The translations under genes were made by a program, and so were the position numbers. Positions 24,875-33,614 of a stretch of 64,000 nt of DNA are shown in pieces; position 1 is the stretch's first letter, and each line of letters opens with the position of its first letter. The stretch covers positions 62,001 through 126,000 of the forward strand of contig NZ_FTOL01000009.1 in the NCBI RefSeq assembly GCF_900156735.1, given 5' to 3'. A model generated the notes under the pieces. The model saw only the letters and a program-made list of their open reading frames with translations, did no database searches and had not been told where the DNA came from. The stretch comes from Chryseobacterium ureilyticum (GTDB lineage Bacteria > Bacteroidota > Bacteroidia > Flavobacteriales > Weeksellaceae).

Positions 24875-26005
24875 ATGTCAACACTTACATTTGCCGAGAA
24901 GATTGCTCAAGCAGAAAATTTCTTACCAATTAATGGTACAGATTATATTGAGTTTTACGTAGGAAATGCAAAACAGGCTGCCCATTATTATAAGACCGCT
25001 TTCGGTTTTCAGTCTGTAGCTTATGCTGGTCCTGAAACAGGAGTAAGAGACCGTGCATCTTATGTGCTTCAACAGGGAAAGATCAGATTAGTACTTACAA
25101 CTGGACTTAAGTCTGATTCTCCTATCAACGAACACGTAAAAAAACATGGTGACGGAGTAAAAATCTTAGCACTTTGGGTAGATGACGCCTACGCAGCATT
25201 TGAAGAAACTACGAAAAGAGGTGGAAAACCATATTTAGAGCCAGTAACTTTAACTGATGAGCAAGGTGAAGTAAGAATGTCCGGAATTTATACTTACGGA
25301 GAAACAATTCACATGTTTATCGAAAGAAAAAACTATAACGGAGCTTTTATGCCAGGATATGAAAAGTGGGAAAGCGCTTATAATCCTGAAGAAGCAGGTT
25401 TATTATACGTAGACCACTGTGTAGGAAACGTAGACTGGAACAGAATGATTCCTACTGTAGAATGGTATGAAAAAGTAATGGGATTTGTAAACATCCTTTC
25501 TTTTGATGACAAGCAGATCAATACAGAATATTCTGCATTGATGTCCAAAGTAATGTCAAACGGAAACGGATATGCAAAATTCCCGATCAACGAGCCTGCA
25601 GAAGGTAAAAAGAAATCTCAGGTAGAAGAATACCTTGATTTCTACGAAGGAGAAGGTGTACAGCACATTGCTGTTGCAACAAAAGATATTATCCACACAG
25701 TTACTGAACTTAAAAAGCGTGGTGTAGAGTTCCTTTCTGCTCCACCGGAAGCATATTATGACATGGTTCCTGAAAGAGTAGGTCATATTGATGAAGATCT
25801 TAAAAAATTACAAGACTTAGGTATACTTATTGATCATGATGAAGAAGGATATCTATTACAGATCTTTACCAAACCTGTAGAAGACCGTCCTACCCTATTC
25901 TTCGAAATCATTGAAAGACATGGTGCACAGAGTTTTGGTGCCGGAAATTTCAAAGCTTTATTCGAAGCATTAGAAAGAGAACAAGAAAGAAGAGGTAATC
26001 TTTAA
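24875..26005 (+). CDS. hppD: 4-Hydroxyphenylpyruvate dioxygenase
   Basis: A 376-residue non-haem iron enzyme turning 4-hydroxyphenylpyruvate into homogentisate. Two vicinal-oxygen-chelate halves are seen, and the iron ligands are His181 (YVDHCVGNV), His264 (GVQHIAVAT) and Glu344 (LFFEIIERHG). The C-terminal GAGNFKALFEALEREQERRGNL is the HppD-specific gate helix region, which separates it from hydroxymandelate synthase. It supplies the substrate of HmgA, encoded 4 kb upstream. Confidence 0.96.
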   Translation: MSTLTFAEKIAQAENFLPINGTDYIEFYVGNAKQAAHYYKTAFGFQSVAYAGPETGVRDRASYVLQQGKIRLVLTTGLKSDSPINEHVKKHGDGVKILALWVDDAYAAFEETTKRGGKPYLEPVTLTDEQGEVRMSGIYTYGETIHMFIERKNYNGAFMPGYEKWESAYNPEEAGLLYVDHCVGNVDWNRMIPTVEWYEKVMGFVNILSFDDKQINTEYSALMSKVMSNGNGYAKFPINEPAEGKKKSQVEEYLDFYEGEGVQHIAVATKDIIHTVTELKKRGVEFLSAPPEAYYDMVPERVGHIDEDLKKLQDLGILIDHDEEGYLLQIFTKPVEDRPTLFFEIIERHGAQSFGAGNFKALFEALEREQERRGNL

Positions 26006-26021
26006 TTTTACATAAAATATT

Positions 26022-26061
26022 AAGTTTTGTCAGGATATTAATTCTGGCAAAACTTTTTTTA
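26022..26061 (+). terminator. Intrinsic terminator of hppD
   Basis: AAGTTTTG-CAG / CTG-CAAAACTT stem with a 10-base loop and a TTTTTT tail. Confidence 0.85.
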
Positions 26062-26074
26062 TAAAACACAGCAT

Positions 26075-26533
26075 ATGAGAAAATTTTTAATCGGAATGTT
26101 ATTATTCGGAGCCTTAGGCTTAAAAGCACAATATGGAACTCTGAATGCCATTCTGGACAAACTTGAAGCAAGAAAAGGTATCAATCAAAATCTTGAAGCC
26201 GTAAACATTGATAACAAAAAGTTTATATTCATTAAAGACGAAGCAGACCACACGGAAAGAGATTTTATTGTTATCAAAGGAAACAACGCTACCTATGTAG
26301 AGATTTTTGATGACAAAGCTACAGGAGAAAGCAGCTCCAATGTATTCTCCGGTGATATTATAAGAAAAAAGAATATCGTTTCTTTAAGAGCAGACGTGCT
26401 TGAAGGCAAAAAAATCCCAATGCCTGTAACAAAAACATTATTACTTACCAAACAGGATAATATCCTCTACCTCATCGACGTCAATACAAGAGACAGATGG
26501 ATTGATGAAGCTTCTTATGCTAAGAAAAAATAA
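26075..26533 (+). CDS. Secreted protein of unknown function
   Basis: A 152-residue protein with a clear signal peptide (MRKFLIGMLLFGALGLKAQ). The mature part is mixed alpha/beta and lysine-rich, with YGTLNAILDKLEARKG, FIFIKDEADHTERDFIVIKG and KTLLLTKQDNILYLID. No known domain recognised. It sits between hppD and a converging regulator gene, with a terminator on each side, so it is its own transcription unit. Confidence 0.75.
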   Translation: MRKFLIGMLLFGALGLKAQYGTLNAILDKLEARKGINQNLEAVNIDNKKFIFIKDEADHTERDFIVIKGNNATYVEIFDDKATGESSSNVFSGDIIRKKNIVSLRADVLEGKKIPMPVTKTLLLTKQDNILYLIDVNTRDRWIDEASYAKKK

Positions 26534-26562
26534 AAAAACGAGAATTTATCCTCGTTTTTTTA
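26534..26562. terminator. Bidirectional intrinsic terminator
   Basis: AAAAAACGAG / CTCGTTTTTT stem with an 8-base loop, immediately after the secreted-protein gene and before the end of the convergent TPR regulator. Confidence 0.85.
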
Positions 26563-26590
26563 CATATATCTAAATGAATCGATTAATGAT

Positions 26591-28396
26591 TTAAAGCTTA
26601 AGATTTTGTATAAAATTTTTCAGATCATCATTTTTATCAAGACCTAATTTCTGCTTTAATCTATATTTAGTCATTCTGACAGCCATAGGACTGGATTTTA
26701 AAATATTGGATATCTGTTGATTATCCATATTAAGATAAATATATGAGGCATATCTTAGATCTTGATTAGTAAGCTTAGTTACCGCTATTTCCTGAAGACG
26801 TTTAAAAAAATCAGGATGTACATCCTGCACCATTTTCTGCATTACGTTAAAGTCATGATCGATAAGTTGTTCTTCTTTTAAAGCACGGCTGATACTGGTA
26901 TTTTTATCCCCCTTTGCCTTCTCTTTTATTTCATTAATAAAAGTATTTTTCTGATCCAGCTGTAATGAAGTTGCCATAGCATGTTTCTGAAGCTGCTCTT
27001 GTTGTATTTCCAGAAGCTCCTGTTCTGCTTTCAGTCGTTCCTGCTCTTTTTGAGTCAATTGTAATAACAAATTGGCTTCACTTTTTTCAGCTTCAAGGAG
27101 GCTTATCTTTTGTTTACTAAGCTTTTGTCTGTAACGAAGCATATAAAAAAGGAAGATAACCCCAACTATTGAAAGTAAGATAATAAATAAAGAAAGCAAT
27201 TTATATTTATTGTACATCTTATCTTTTTCCTCCAACTGTCTGATCTGATTATCTTTCTTTTCCGTCTCATAAAATAATTCCAGAGATTTTGTACTATTTT
27301 CAAATTTCTCTAAATATCCCTGTTTTTCAAAACTTCTTGCTTCTTTCAAATATTTCAGCTCTTTCTCAGGCTGATGCATCTTTTCATAAAAATTAGCAAA
27401 TTTCTCTAAAAATGAAACAATTTTGACAGTAGAAAATTCATAATTATTGGCTACTTTACTTTTAGGAATTAACTCATATGCTTTAAGATAATACTCTTCT
27501 GCAAGCTTATTCTTATTTTCATTTTCATATAATATAGCAATATTATTATAGGTAGCGCATCTTAATTCTTTAAAAGAATCGTCATTTTCAGTTAAATCTA
27601 ATATTTTATCATAAAGCTTTAGACTTTCCGAAACACTTTCAGTAGAACTATCAGCAAGACTATTAAGATTAAAATAGTAGGTTATCAAAGCCCTTTTATT
27701 GGCTGTTTTATCTTTTAGGTTTTGAATATGGGAATACGTTTTTTGGATATAAATAACTGCAGAATCACGATATTTTTTAGAATCAGCACCACTCATTGTA
27801 AGATGTTGATAGGCATAATAAGCACAAACATTATTAGCACTTTGAAAGATCAGAAAATCATTTTTAGACTTCAAAGCATAATTGTACGCCGAGATACAAG
27901 CCATTTTGGTATATTTCTCATCTCTATTTAATTTATTTTTAGACAAATACAAAAATTTACTTGTGAACAGAGCACTAAGAATGAAATTTTCCTTCGGAAA
28001 TTTACTGAATGTACTGATACTTTCGTTGACGGTTTTTACAAAAAAATCATTCTTTTCTAAATAAGCATAGTACAAAGCGTAACCATACTTAACATATGCC
28101 ATATCGATTTCATTTCGTGTTTTCAATGCTATTTTTTTAGCATTTTCTAAAGCCTCAATCTTTTTACTTTCATCTTTTGGTTTGTCATAACATCTTGATA
28201 AATATACATAGCCGATTACTTTTCGCGAGTTGTCATCTGATTTTAGTAATCTGGATTCGACTATTTCTTTAGCTTTGATAAAATTTTTAGCAAATAATAA
28301 GAGAGAGATTTGATGTTGATCTTCATCTACATCACTTTGTGCGAAACCAAAGCAAGGAAGGAAAAATAAAATTAGTAATAAAAATATTTTATTCAA
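26591..28396 (-). CDS. Membrane-bound TPR/HTH transcriptional regulator
   Basis: A 601-residue one-component regulator. It has a signal peptide (1-20), a periplasmic TPR region (about 25-370, with repeats such as ATYNNIAILYENENKNKLAE), one membrane helix (about 399-420, LLSLFIILLSIVGVIFLF), a long coiled coil (430-490, rich in Q, E, L and K) and a C-terminal LuxR-like HTH (about 540-595, LTNQDLRYASYIYLNMDNQQ then MAVRMTKYRLKQKLG). There is no kinase domain. The design suggests that a periplasmic signal is passed straight to DNA binding. Its targets are unknown; upstream is the long AT-rich gene-free region. Confidence 0.85.
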   Translation of the reverse strand: MNKIFLLLILFFLPCFGFAQSDVDEDQHQISLLLFAKNFIKAKEIVESRLLKSDDNSRKVIGYVYLSRCYDKPKDESKKIEALENAKKIALKTRNEIDMAYVKYGYALYYAYLEKNDFFVKTVNESISTFSKFPKENFILSALFTSKFLYLSKNKLNRDEKYTKMACISAYNYALKSKNDFLIFQSANNVCAYYAYQHLTMSGADSKKYRDSAVIYIQKTYSHIQNLKDKTANKRALITYYFNLNSLADSSTESVSESLKLYDKILDLTENDDSFKELRCATYNNIAILYENENKNKLAEEYYLKAYELIPKSKVANNYEFSTVKIVSFLEKFANFYEKMHQPEKELKYLKEARSFEKQGYLEKFENSTKSLELFYETEKKDNQIRQLEEKDKMYNKYKLLSLFIILLSIVGVIFLFYMLRYRQKLSKQKISLLEAEKSEANLLLQLTQKEQERLKAEQELLEIQQEQLQKHAMATSLQLDQKNTFINEIKEKAKGDKNTSISRALKEEQLIDHDFNVMQKMVQDVHPDFFKRLQEIAVTKLTNQDLRYASYIYLNMDNQQISNILKSSPMAVRMTKYRLKQKLGLDKNDDLKNFIQNLKL

Positions 28397-28956
28397 TCTG
28401 ATTAGTTTAAATGGTTAGGTAATAAATATAGAAATATATACTACATAATTTTAATTAATTAATAAATAATTTTCAATTCATTTCTATACCAACATACAAT
28501 TTTCACTACAAAACCATCTACAGTACATTTTTAGAAAATCATTCATTTATATTTTTAAAATGGTTTGCAAAACTCATAAAAAAAAGAACTAACAAGCAAA
28601 TTAATAACATTTCAAAACGTATACATAAAGTAACAATACATATACAAATAAAATTAAAATACTATTAATCAGTTGTTTAAAAAAAATAACTAAAAATATA
28701 AATAAGACAAATCAAAGAATAAAACTTATAAAAATATATTTCAAGTATAGAAAATCAACATAAACAAATAAAACATTAATAACCAGATAATTATAAATCG
28801 TAAATAATTTAAAACACAAATAAAACCTTCTCGAAAACAATATAAGTATTTGATAAACAAATAATTATATAACATGTATATATTCTACACTCCTCTATCT
28901 ATAAAATGTAAACAAAGTGAAACGACACATATTCTTATGATAACACAATTTTCATT
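28397..28956. other. Very AT-rich intergenic stretch without recognisable genes
   Basis: About 560 bases of near-homopolymeric A and T runs with stop codons in all frames. It must contain the minus-strand promoter of the TPR regulator, but no clear TAnnTTTG element could be placed there. The AT content exceeds that of neighbouring gaps. Confidence 0.6.
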
Positions 28957-29088
28957 CAACTTTGCAACATCAAAAAAACACAATTTAAATAAAGATAGGT
29001 CAAGGTATAATATCTCTAACCTATTAAAAAAATGAAAGGTGTTATGGATTCAAATTATTTCGAGACATTACGCCTTTCTTTTTATTTA
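28957..29088 (+). ncRNA. Candidate small RNA with promoter, two stem-loops and terminator
   Basis: A promoter-like CAACTTTG (28957-28964, one base off TAnnTTTG) precedes a short element with ATAGGT / ACCTAT (stem near 28995-29023) and then a terminator hairpin AAAGGTGTTATG / CATTACGCCTTT (29035-29046 with 29066-29077, 11 of 12 pairs including one G-U) followed by TTTTTATTTATTT. The transcript would be about 115 bases. A 22-codon frame (MKGVMDSNYFETLRL...) overlaps the terminator but is probably incidental. The size is compatible with a 6S-like or other Flavobacterial small RNA, but no family assignment can be made by eye. Confidence 0.5.
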
Positions 29089-29229
29089 TTTCGATACTAA
29101 GAAAGATGACATATAAAACAAAATGATAAAAAACGAAGTGTAACAGTTCCAATTTGTTATTAAATTTTTATGATCATATTACAACAAAAGCATTGCTGAA
29201 AAATAATATCTAAAGGATTAATTAAGCTC

Positions 29230-29520
29230 TATAGCCAATAATTAAAATGGGATCTCAACGCGCAGTATTTATTAATGCAAGATCCAAAAATAGAAACAGT
29301 AATAGGTTACAAGTATGGGAATGGTACTGAAATCTGGAAATAAAATCATGATATTGTCCAAAATTAACAATCTACCAAAAACTATAGCAAAATCCAGCCG
29401 GAATATAATTGTATATAACCTGAACAATAATTATATCACAACATTCAATACCATCCAGTGAACGTTCTGAAAATTAAAACTGGAAGGAGATAATTTTAAT
29501 ACAATTTCTTATTTAACATC
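29230..29520 (+). other. Possible decayed coding remnant
   Basis: Short protein-like frames interrupted by stops are visible, for example LLMQDPKIETVIGYKYGNG ending TEIWK at a TAA. Further protein-like scraps follow, and then a perfect terminator. The pattern suggests the end of a small gene that has decayed. No homologue is recognised and the reading is weak. Confidence 0.25.
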
Positions 29521-29546
29521 ATATTAAAGTTGGTGTGTTTTTTCCT

Positions 29547-29585
29547 GTAGAACTGAAATCCGAGATTTCAGTTCTACTTTTTTAT
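29547..29585 (+). terminator. Strong orphan intrinsic terminator
   Basis: A perfect 14-bp stem GTAGAACTGAAATC / GATTTCAGTTCTAC with a CGA loop and a TTTTTT tail. No intact plus-strand gene precedes it. It ends either a second small RNA or a decayed gene. Confidence 0.85.
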
Positions 29586-29841
29586 ATAAAAATAAATTTC
29601 TAACATTTATTATTTAGGGCTACAATACATTCATAATAAACGTAATTAAATCAAATAATTCCAATTTCATTTCCTTTTCTTCATGTAGTAAATATTATAA
29701 ATAAATTTTAAGTATTTTTGGAAGGAAAACATTTGAATTTTATTATATTAACATCATATTAATAAATCGGGTTTTCAGAACGTAAACGATTAGTTTTAAA
29801 TCTATATAAAAAGTATAATTCATATTAATAATTCCAGACTT

Positions 29842-31089
29842 ATGAAATCATTTGTAGACTATTCCTCAAATTCAGATTTTTCTATACATAATATTCCTTT
29901 CGGAGTAGCAGTTTTTAATAAAGAATATATCGGATGCTGTACGAGAATCGGAGATCAGGTTGTTGATCTTGCCACGTTGTATGACCTTGGTTATTTTGAA
30001 GATATTGAAGGATTAGACGACAATGTTTTTGAGGCTTATACCATCAACGAATTTATTGAACTGGGTAAACCTGTTACCAATGCTGTCCGTACAAAACTTC
30101 AGACATTGTTACAGGAAGGGTCTGCCCTTTCAAAAGATCAGAAGACCATTGAAGAAGCATTTTATGATCTGGATAAGGTCAAAATGATGATGCCTGTTCA
30201 CATTCCAAACTATACTGATTTTTACAGCAGTATTGATCATGCTACCAACGTTGGAAAGATGCTCCGAGATCCTGCTAATGCGTTATTTCCAAACTGGAAG
30301 CATCTTCCTGTAGGATATCACGGTAGAGCATCATCTATTGTAGTTTCGGGAACGGAAATCAATCGCCCGAAAGGTCAGATGAAACCTGCTGATGCTGACA
30401 AACCTATTTTCGGTCCATGTAAACAACTGGATTTTGAATTGGAGATGGCTTTCATCGTTAATAAAAATACTGAGATGGGTGAAAGTATTTCTACAAAGGA
30501 CGCAGAAGATGCCATTTTCGGAATGGTAGTTTTCAACGACTGGTCTGCAAGAGATATCCAAGCTTGGGAATATGTTCCACTGGGACCATTCCTTGCGAAA
30601 AACTTTGGTTCTTCTATATCTCCATGGGTGGTTACTCTGGAAGCTCTGGAACCATTCAGAACAACTTCTCCTAATCAGGATCCTGAAGTTTTAGATTATT
30701 TAAAATTTGAAGGAGACAAAAACTATGATATCAACCTTGAAGTGTATATCCAACCGGAAAATGGTGATCAAAACCTGATCTGTGAAAGCAATTACAAACA
30801 TATGTACTGGAATATGAACCAGCAATTGGCTCATCATACTATAAATGGATGTAATGTAGAAGTTGGTGACATGTATGCCAGCGGAACTATTTCAGGAACA
30901 GATCCAAAATCTTTTGGCTCTATGATGGAATTAACATGGAGAGGTCAAAATCCTTTATCATTAAACAATGGTGAAGAAAGAAAATTCATTGAAGATAATG
31001 ATACCGTTACCATGAAGGCATGGGCTGAAAAAGATGGAATAAGAGTAGGTTTCGGTGAAGTTTCCGGTAAAATTATTCCAACGCTTTAA
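29842..31089 (+). CDS. fahA: Fumarylacetoacetase
   Basis: A 415-residue enzyme that splits fumarylacetoacetate into fumarate and acetoacetate, the last step of the homogentisate route. Residues align by number with the mouse enzyme: Asp126 and His133 in TDFYSSIDHATNVG, Glu199 and Glu201 in LDFELEMAF, and Asp233 in FNDWSARDIQAWEY. YHGRASSIVVSGT is also typical. No clear promoter was found in the upstream AT-rich region. The flavin reductase gene follows after a palindromic repeat. Confidence 0.96.
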   Translation: MKSFVDYSSNSDFSIHNIPFGVAVFNKEYIGCCTRIGDQVVDLATLYDLGYFEDIEGLDDNVFEAYTINEFIELGKPVTNAVRTKLQTLLQEGSALSKDQKTIEEAFYDLDKVKMMMPVHIPNYTDFYSSIDHATNVGKMLRDPANALFPNWKHLPVGYHGRASSIVVSGTEINRPKGQMKPADADKPIFGPCKQLDFELEMAFIVNKNTEMGESISTKDAEDAIFGMVVFNDWSARDIQAWEYVPLGPFLAKNFGSSISPWVVTLEALEPFRTTSPNQDPEVLDYLKFEGDKNYDINLEVYIQPENGDQNLICESNYKHMYWNMNQQLAHHTINGCNVEVGDMYASGTISGTDPKSFGSMMELTWRGQNPLSLNNGEERKFIEDNDTVTMKAWAEKDGIRVGFGEVSGKIIPTL

Positions 31090-31110
31090 GATAAAAAATA
31101 AACGTTAGAT

Positions 31111-31203
31111 GCTTCGACTTCGCTAGCATGACATCCCTAGAAATATGCTGTAAAATAACAGTTAGTATTAGATTTGTCATGCTGAACGTAGCCGAAGCAT
31201 CTT
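31111..31203. repeat. Intergenic inverted repeat, family 3 (TGTCATGCTGAACG type)
   Basis: GATGCTTCG-CGCTAGCATGACA (31111-31133) faces TGTCATGCTGAACG-GCCGAAGCATC (31178-31202), followed by TTTTTT. It may double as the fahA terminator. Single copy in the window. Confidence 0.75.
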
Positions 31204-31251
31204 TTTTAATATAAATTGAATACTTAAATGTAATTAAGTACCAAATAAAAT

Positions 31252-32076
31252 ATGAAAACAGTAATACCTTCCGATCTAACCTCCGTACAACTCCAAACCA
31301 TTATGCAGACTGCCGTTTCACCACGTCCAATTGCATTGGCTTCTACGGTGGATAAAGACGGTAATAATAATTTATCTCCTTTTAGTTTTTTCAATATGTT
31401 CAGTACGGTTCCTCCGATTCTGATCTTTTCACCATCAAGAAGGGTACGTGATAATACTACAAAACACACGTTGGAAAATGTATTGGAAGTTCCGGAAGTT
31501 GTGATTGGAACAGTAAATTTTCCAATTGTACAGCAGATTTCATTAGCTTCTACAGAATATGGAACAGGCGTAAATGAGTTTATCAAATCTGGGCTTACCA
31601 TGAAAGACGCGGATCTTGTAAAGCCTAAACTTATCGAAGAATGCCCAGTAAACTTTGAATGTAAGGTTTTAGAGGTAAAATCTTTAGGTGATCAAGGTGG
31701 TGCTGGTAATCTGGTAATCTGTGAAGTTCAGAAAATTCACATCAGGGAAGAATATCTGAATGAGACAGGAAATCTTGATCAGAAAAAACTGGACATGGTA
31801 GCACGTTTAGGTAGCAACTGGTATTCAAGAAGTAATGAAAATAGCCTTTTTGAAGTTCCAAAACCTTTAGTAACCAAAGGTATCGGATTTGATCTGTTGC
31901 CAGATTCTATTAAATACAGCAAAGTATTCACCGGAAATGATCTTGGGATGCTTGCCAATGTCGAAGTACTTCCAGCAGAAAACTTCCATGTAGATGAAAA
32001 TATTCATCTTGATGCTCAAAAACTGCTTCTGGAAAGTAAAGTGGAAGAAGCATGGACCTTACTTACCATTAAGTAA
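31252..32076 (+). CDS. Flavin reductase-family (FMN split-barrel) protein
   Basis: A 274-residue split-barrel flavoprotein. The family block SPRPIALASTVDKDG at about 23-37, LSPFSFFNMFSTVPP and IFSPSRR are present, and EYGTGVNEFIKSGLT is typical of the longer branch. Such proteins reduce FMN or use it as a cofactor. Its placement directly after fahA is suggestive of a link with aromatic-compound catabolism, but no reaction can be named. Confidence 0.85.
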   Translation: MKTVIPSDLTSVQLQTIMQTAVSPRPIALASTVDKDGNNNLSPFSFFNMFSTVPPILIFSPSRRVRDNTTKHTLENVLEVPEVVIGTVNFPIVQQISLASTEYGTGVNEFIKSGLTMKDADLVKPKLIEECPVNFECKVLEVKSLGDQGGAGNLVICEVQKIHIREEYLNETGNLDQKKLDMVARLGSNWYSRSNENSLFEVPKPLVTKGIGFDLLPDSIKYSKVFTGNDLGMLANVEVLPAENFHVDENIHLDAQKLLLESKVEEAWTLLTIK

Positions 32077-32090
32077 TCCTATAAAAATAA

Positions 32091-32120
32091 AAAACAGCCT
32101 GAATATTTCAGGCTGTTTTT
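32091..32120. terminator. Bidirectional intrinsic terminator
   Basis: AAAACAGCCTGAA / TTCAGGCTGTTTT stem with a 3-base loop between convergent genes. The stem is practically identical to the terminator at 39959-39991. Confidence 0.9.
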
Positions 32121-32143
32121 GTTTTATACTTATATATCTTCTA

Positions 32144-32644
32144 CTACTCATTCAAAGCTTCAGTACCAGCAATCTTCCCTTTTTCATTAAAATCAGAGAT
32201 TTTACCATTATTGTCAATGGAAACATTCAGGTTATCATTTTTAGAATCATAATAGATTTTGGTAGAATATCCCGGGCAGTCATGTTGTTTACATCCTGTA
32301 AGTTTATAAACATTATGTTCTGAGGATATTGGAGATGTAACATCAAAATATTTCACCATTTCATCATATTGGCTTCCTACTAGTTTTTTCAATCTTTCTG
32401 TAATGTTTTTATCTTCGAAGAATTTGATGTCATGAGGATATTTTCCTACGTTTTTGGTAATAATATTCTCACTAACAGCAGTAGTTGCAGCAGAATCTGT
32501 TTTTGGAGCTACTGTAGAATCTTTAGGCATAACTGTAGCCAAGGTATCTTTACTTACTGAAGATTGTGTTTGAGTTTCTTTTTTACAGGAAACAACCATT
32601 GTCAATAGGGTAAGTGCCAATGCACCATAAATCATTTTTTTCAT
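32144..32644 (-). CDS. Lipoprotein of unknown function
   Basis: A 166-residue lipoprotein with signal MKKMIYGALALTLLTMVVSC. A Ser/Thr/Ala-rich linker (about 25-60) precedes a small folded part with KYPHDIKFFEDKNITERLKK and LTGCKQHDCPGYSTKIYYD, including a Cys pair that may form a disulfide. The C-terminal half resembles heat-shock-inducible/inhibitor-like lipoproteins, but no family is certain. It lies downstream of the hydrolase gene on the same strand, 56 bases away. Confidence 0.75.
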   Translation of the reverse strand: MKKMIYGALALTLLTMVVSCKKETQTQSSVSKDTLATVMPKDSTVAPKTDSAATTAVSENIITKNVGKYPHDIKFFEDKNITERLKKLVGSQYDEMVKYFDVTSPISSEHNVYKLTGCKQHDCPGYSTKIYYDSKNDNLNVSIDNNGKISDFNEKGKIAGTEALNE

Positions 32645-32700
32645 AATTATATCATATAGAGGTTAATATAGAATAACGACATTAAAATAACATTATTCTC

Positions 32701-33543
32701 TTAGTTCATTTTATCATTAATAAATTTAATACACTTCTCAGTAACTGTATTAAGATCATTTGGCAGTTTAAGTTCTGTCCAGGGTTCTTTCGCTCCAAAG
32801 GTATGGTTTCCATTTTCAATAAGAAAAAGGTCAGATCCTGGATTAAGGATATGAAGGTGTTCTGCATGCTTTATATCTACAGCTTCATCCTTTGTACCGT
32901 GAATGATCAGCATATGAGCTTTAGCCATTTCTGCAGCCCGTTCTACATCAAAACGATGAATATTATGTTCATAATCTTCATAAAATTGATAATAATGTGG
33001 CATTTCTTGTTTGGTTCGACCATTTAAAGCGTAATAGACCCCTTCTTTTTTCCAGGTTTCAAATAGCTCTCCTTTAGGAAAACGATCCAAAGTGTCTACG
33101 CTTGCCAGAGTAATCAATCCATTAATTCTTTCGTCTTCAAAAGTTTTAATAATAGAAAGCCCTCCTCCTCTACTATGACCGATAAGAATAATCTTTTCCG
33201 CATCTACATTGGGTGCTTGGATAAAATGATCAATAACGAACCCAAGATCGGAAAGTTCTTTAGAATAATTATTATTTCCGAATGCTTCCAGATCTGCAAA
33301 GTTATTAGGATCTTCTATAGTAGTTCCATTATGGGAGAAGTTAAATTTCACAAAGAAAAATCCGGCTTCAGCGAATTTTTCAGCCATTAAATCCCATGCT
33401 CCCCAGTCTTTATATCCTTTATATCCATGAACGAAAATGATCAATGGCAATTTTTCTTCTGTTTCAGTATAGTATGCATCTGCAAGAAAACTTTTTGTTT
33501 CATTATTTTTCAGATGTATATTCTTTTTAATAATCAAGCTCAT
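32701..33543 (-). CDS. Alpha/beta hydrolase (dienelactone hydrolase-like)
   Basis: A 280-residue cytoplasmic serine hydrolase. The catalytic triad is visible: Ser124 in GHSRGGG, Asp219 in IHGTKDEAVD and His247 in GNHTFG. The oxyanion region is FVHGYKGYKDWG at 37-48. Its closest types are cytoplasmic esterases or peptidases annotated as dienelactone hydrolase. The substrate is unknown. Confidence 0.88.
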   Translation of the reverse strand: MSLIIKKNIHLKNNETKSFLADAYYTETEEKLPLIIFVHGYKGYKDWGAWDLMAEKFAEAGFFFVKFNFSHNGTTIEDPNNFADLEAFGNNNYSKELSDLGFVIDHFIQAPNVDAEKIILIGHSRGGGLSIIKTFEDERINGLITLASVDTLDRFPKGELFETWKKEGVYYALNGRTKQEMPHYYQFYEDYEHNIHRFDVERAAEMAKAHMLIIHGTKDEAVDIKHAEHLHILNPGSDLFLIENGNHTFGAKEPWTELKLPNDLNTVTEKCIKFINDKMN

Positions 33544-33602
33544 AAAACATAGTCATTTAATTTAAATCGAAATTTATGAAAAAAACTATCAAAAAATAAC
33601 CT

Positions 33603-33610
33603 TAATTTTG
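33603..33610 (+). promoter_or_regulatory. -7 promoter element TAATTTTG, four bases from the start codon
   Basis: A TAnnTTTG match ending four bases before the ATG at 33615, so transcription should start at or next to the initiation codon and give a leaderless mRNA. Confidence 0.55.
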
Positions 33611-33614
33611 CTTT

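Noticed and set aside
29033..29101. A 22-codon frame MKGVMDSNYFETLRL in the candidate small RNA
   Set aside because: It runs through the terminator stem and T tail, so it is unlikely to be translated.
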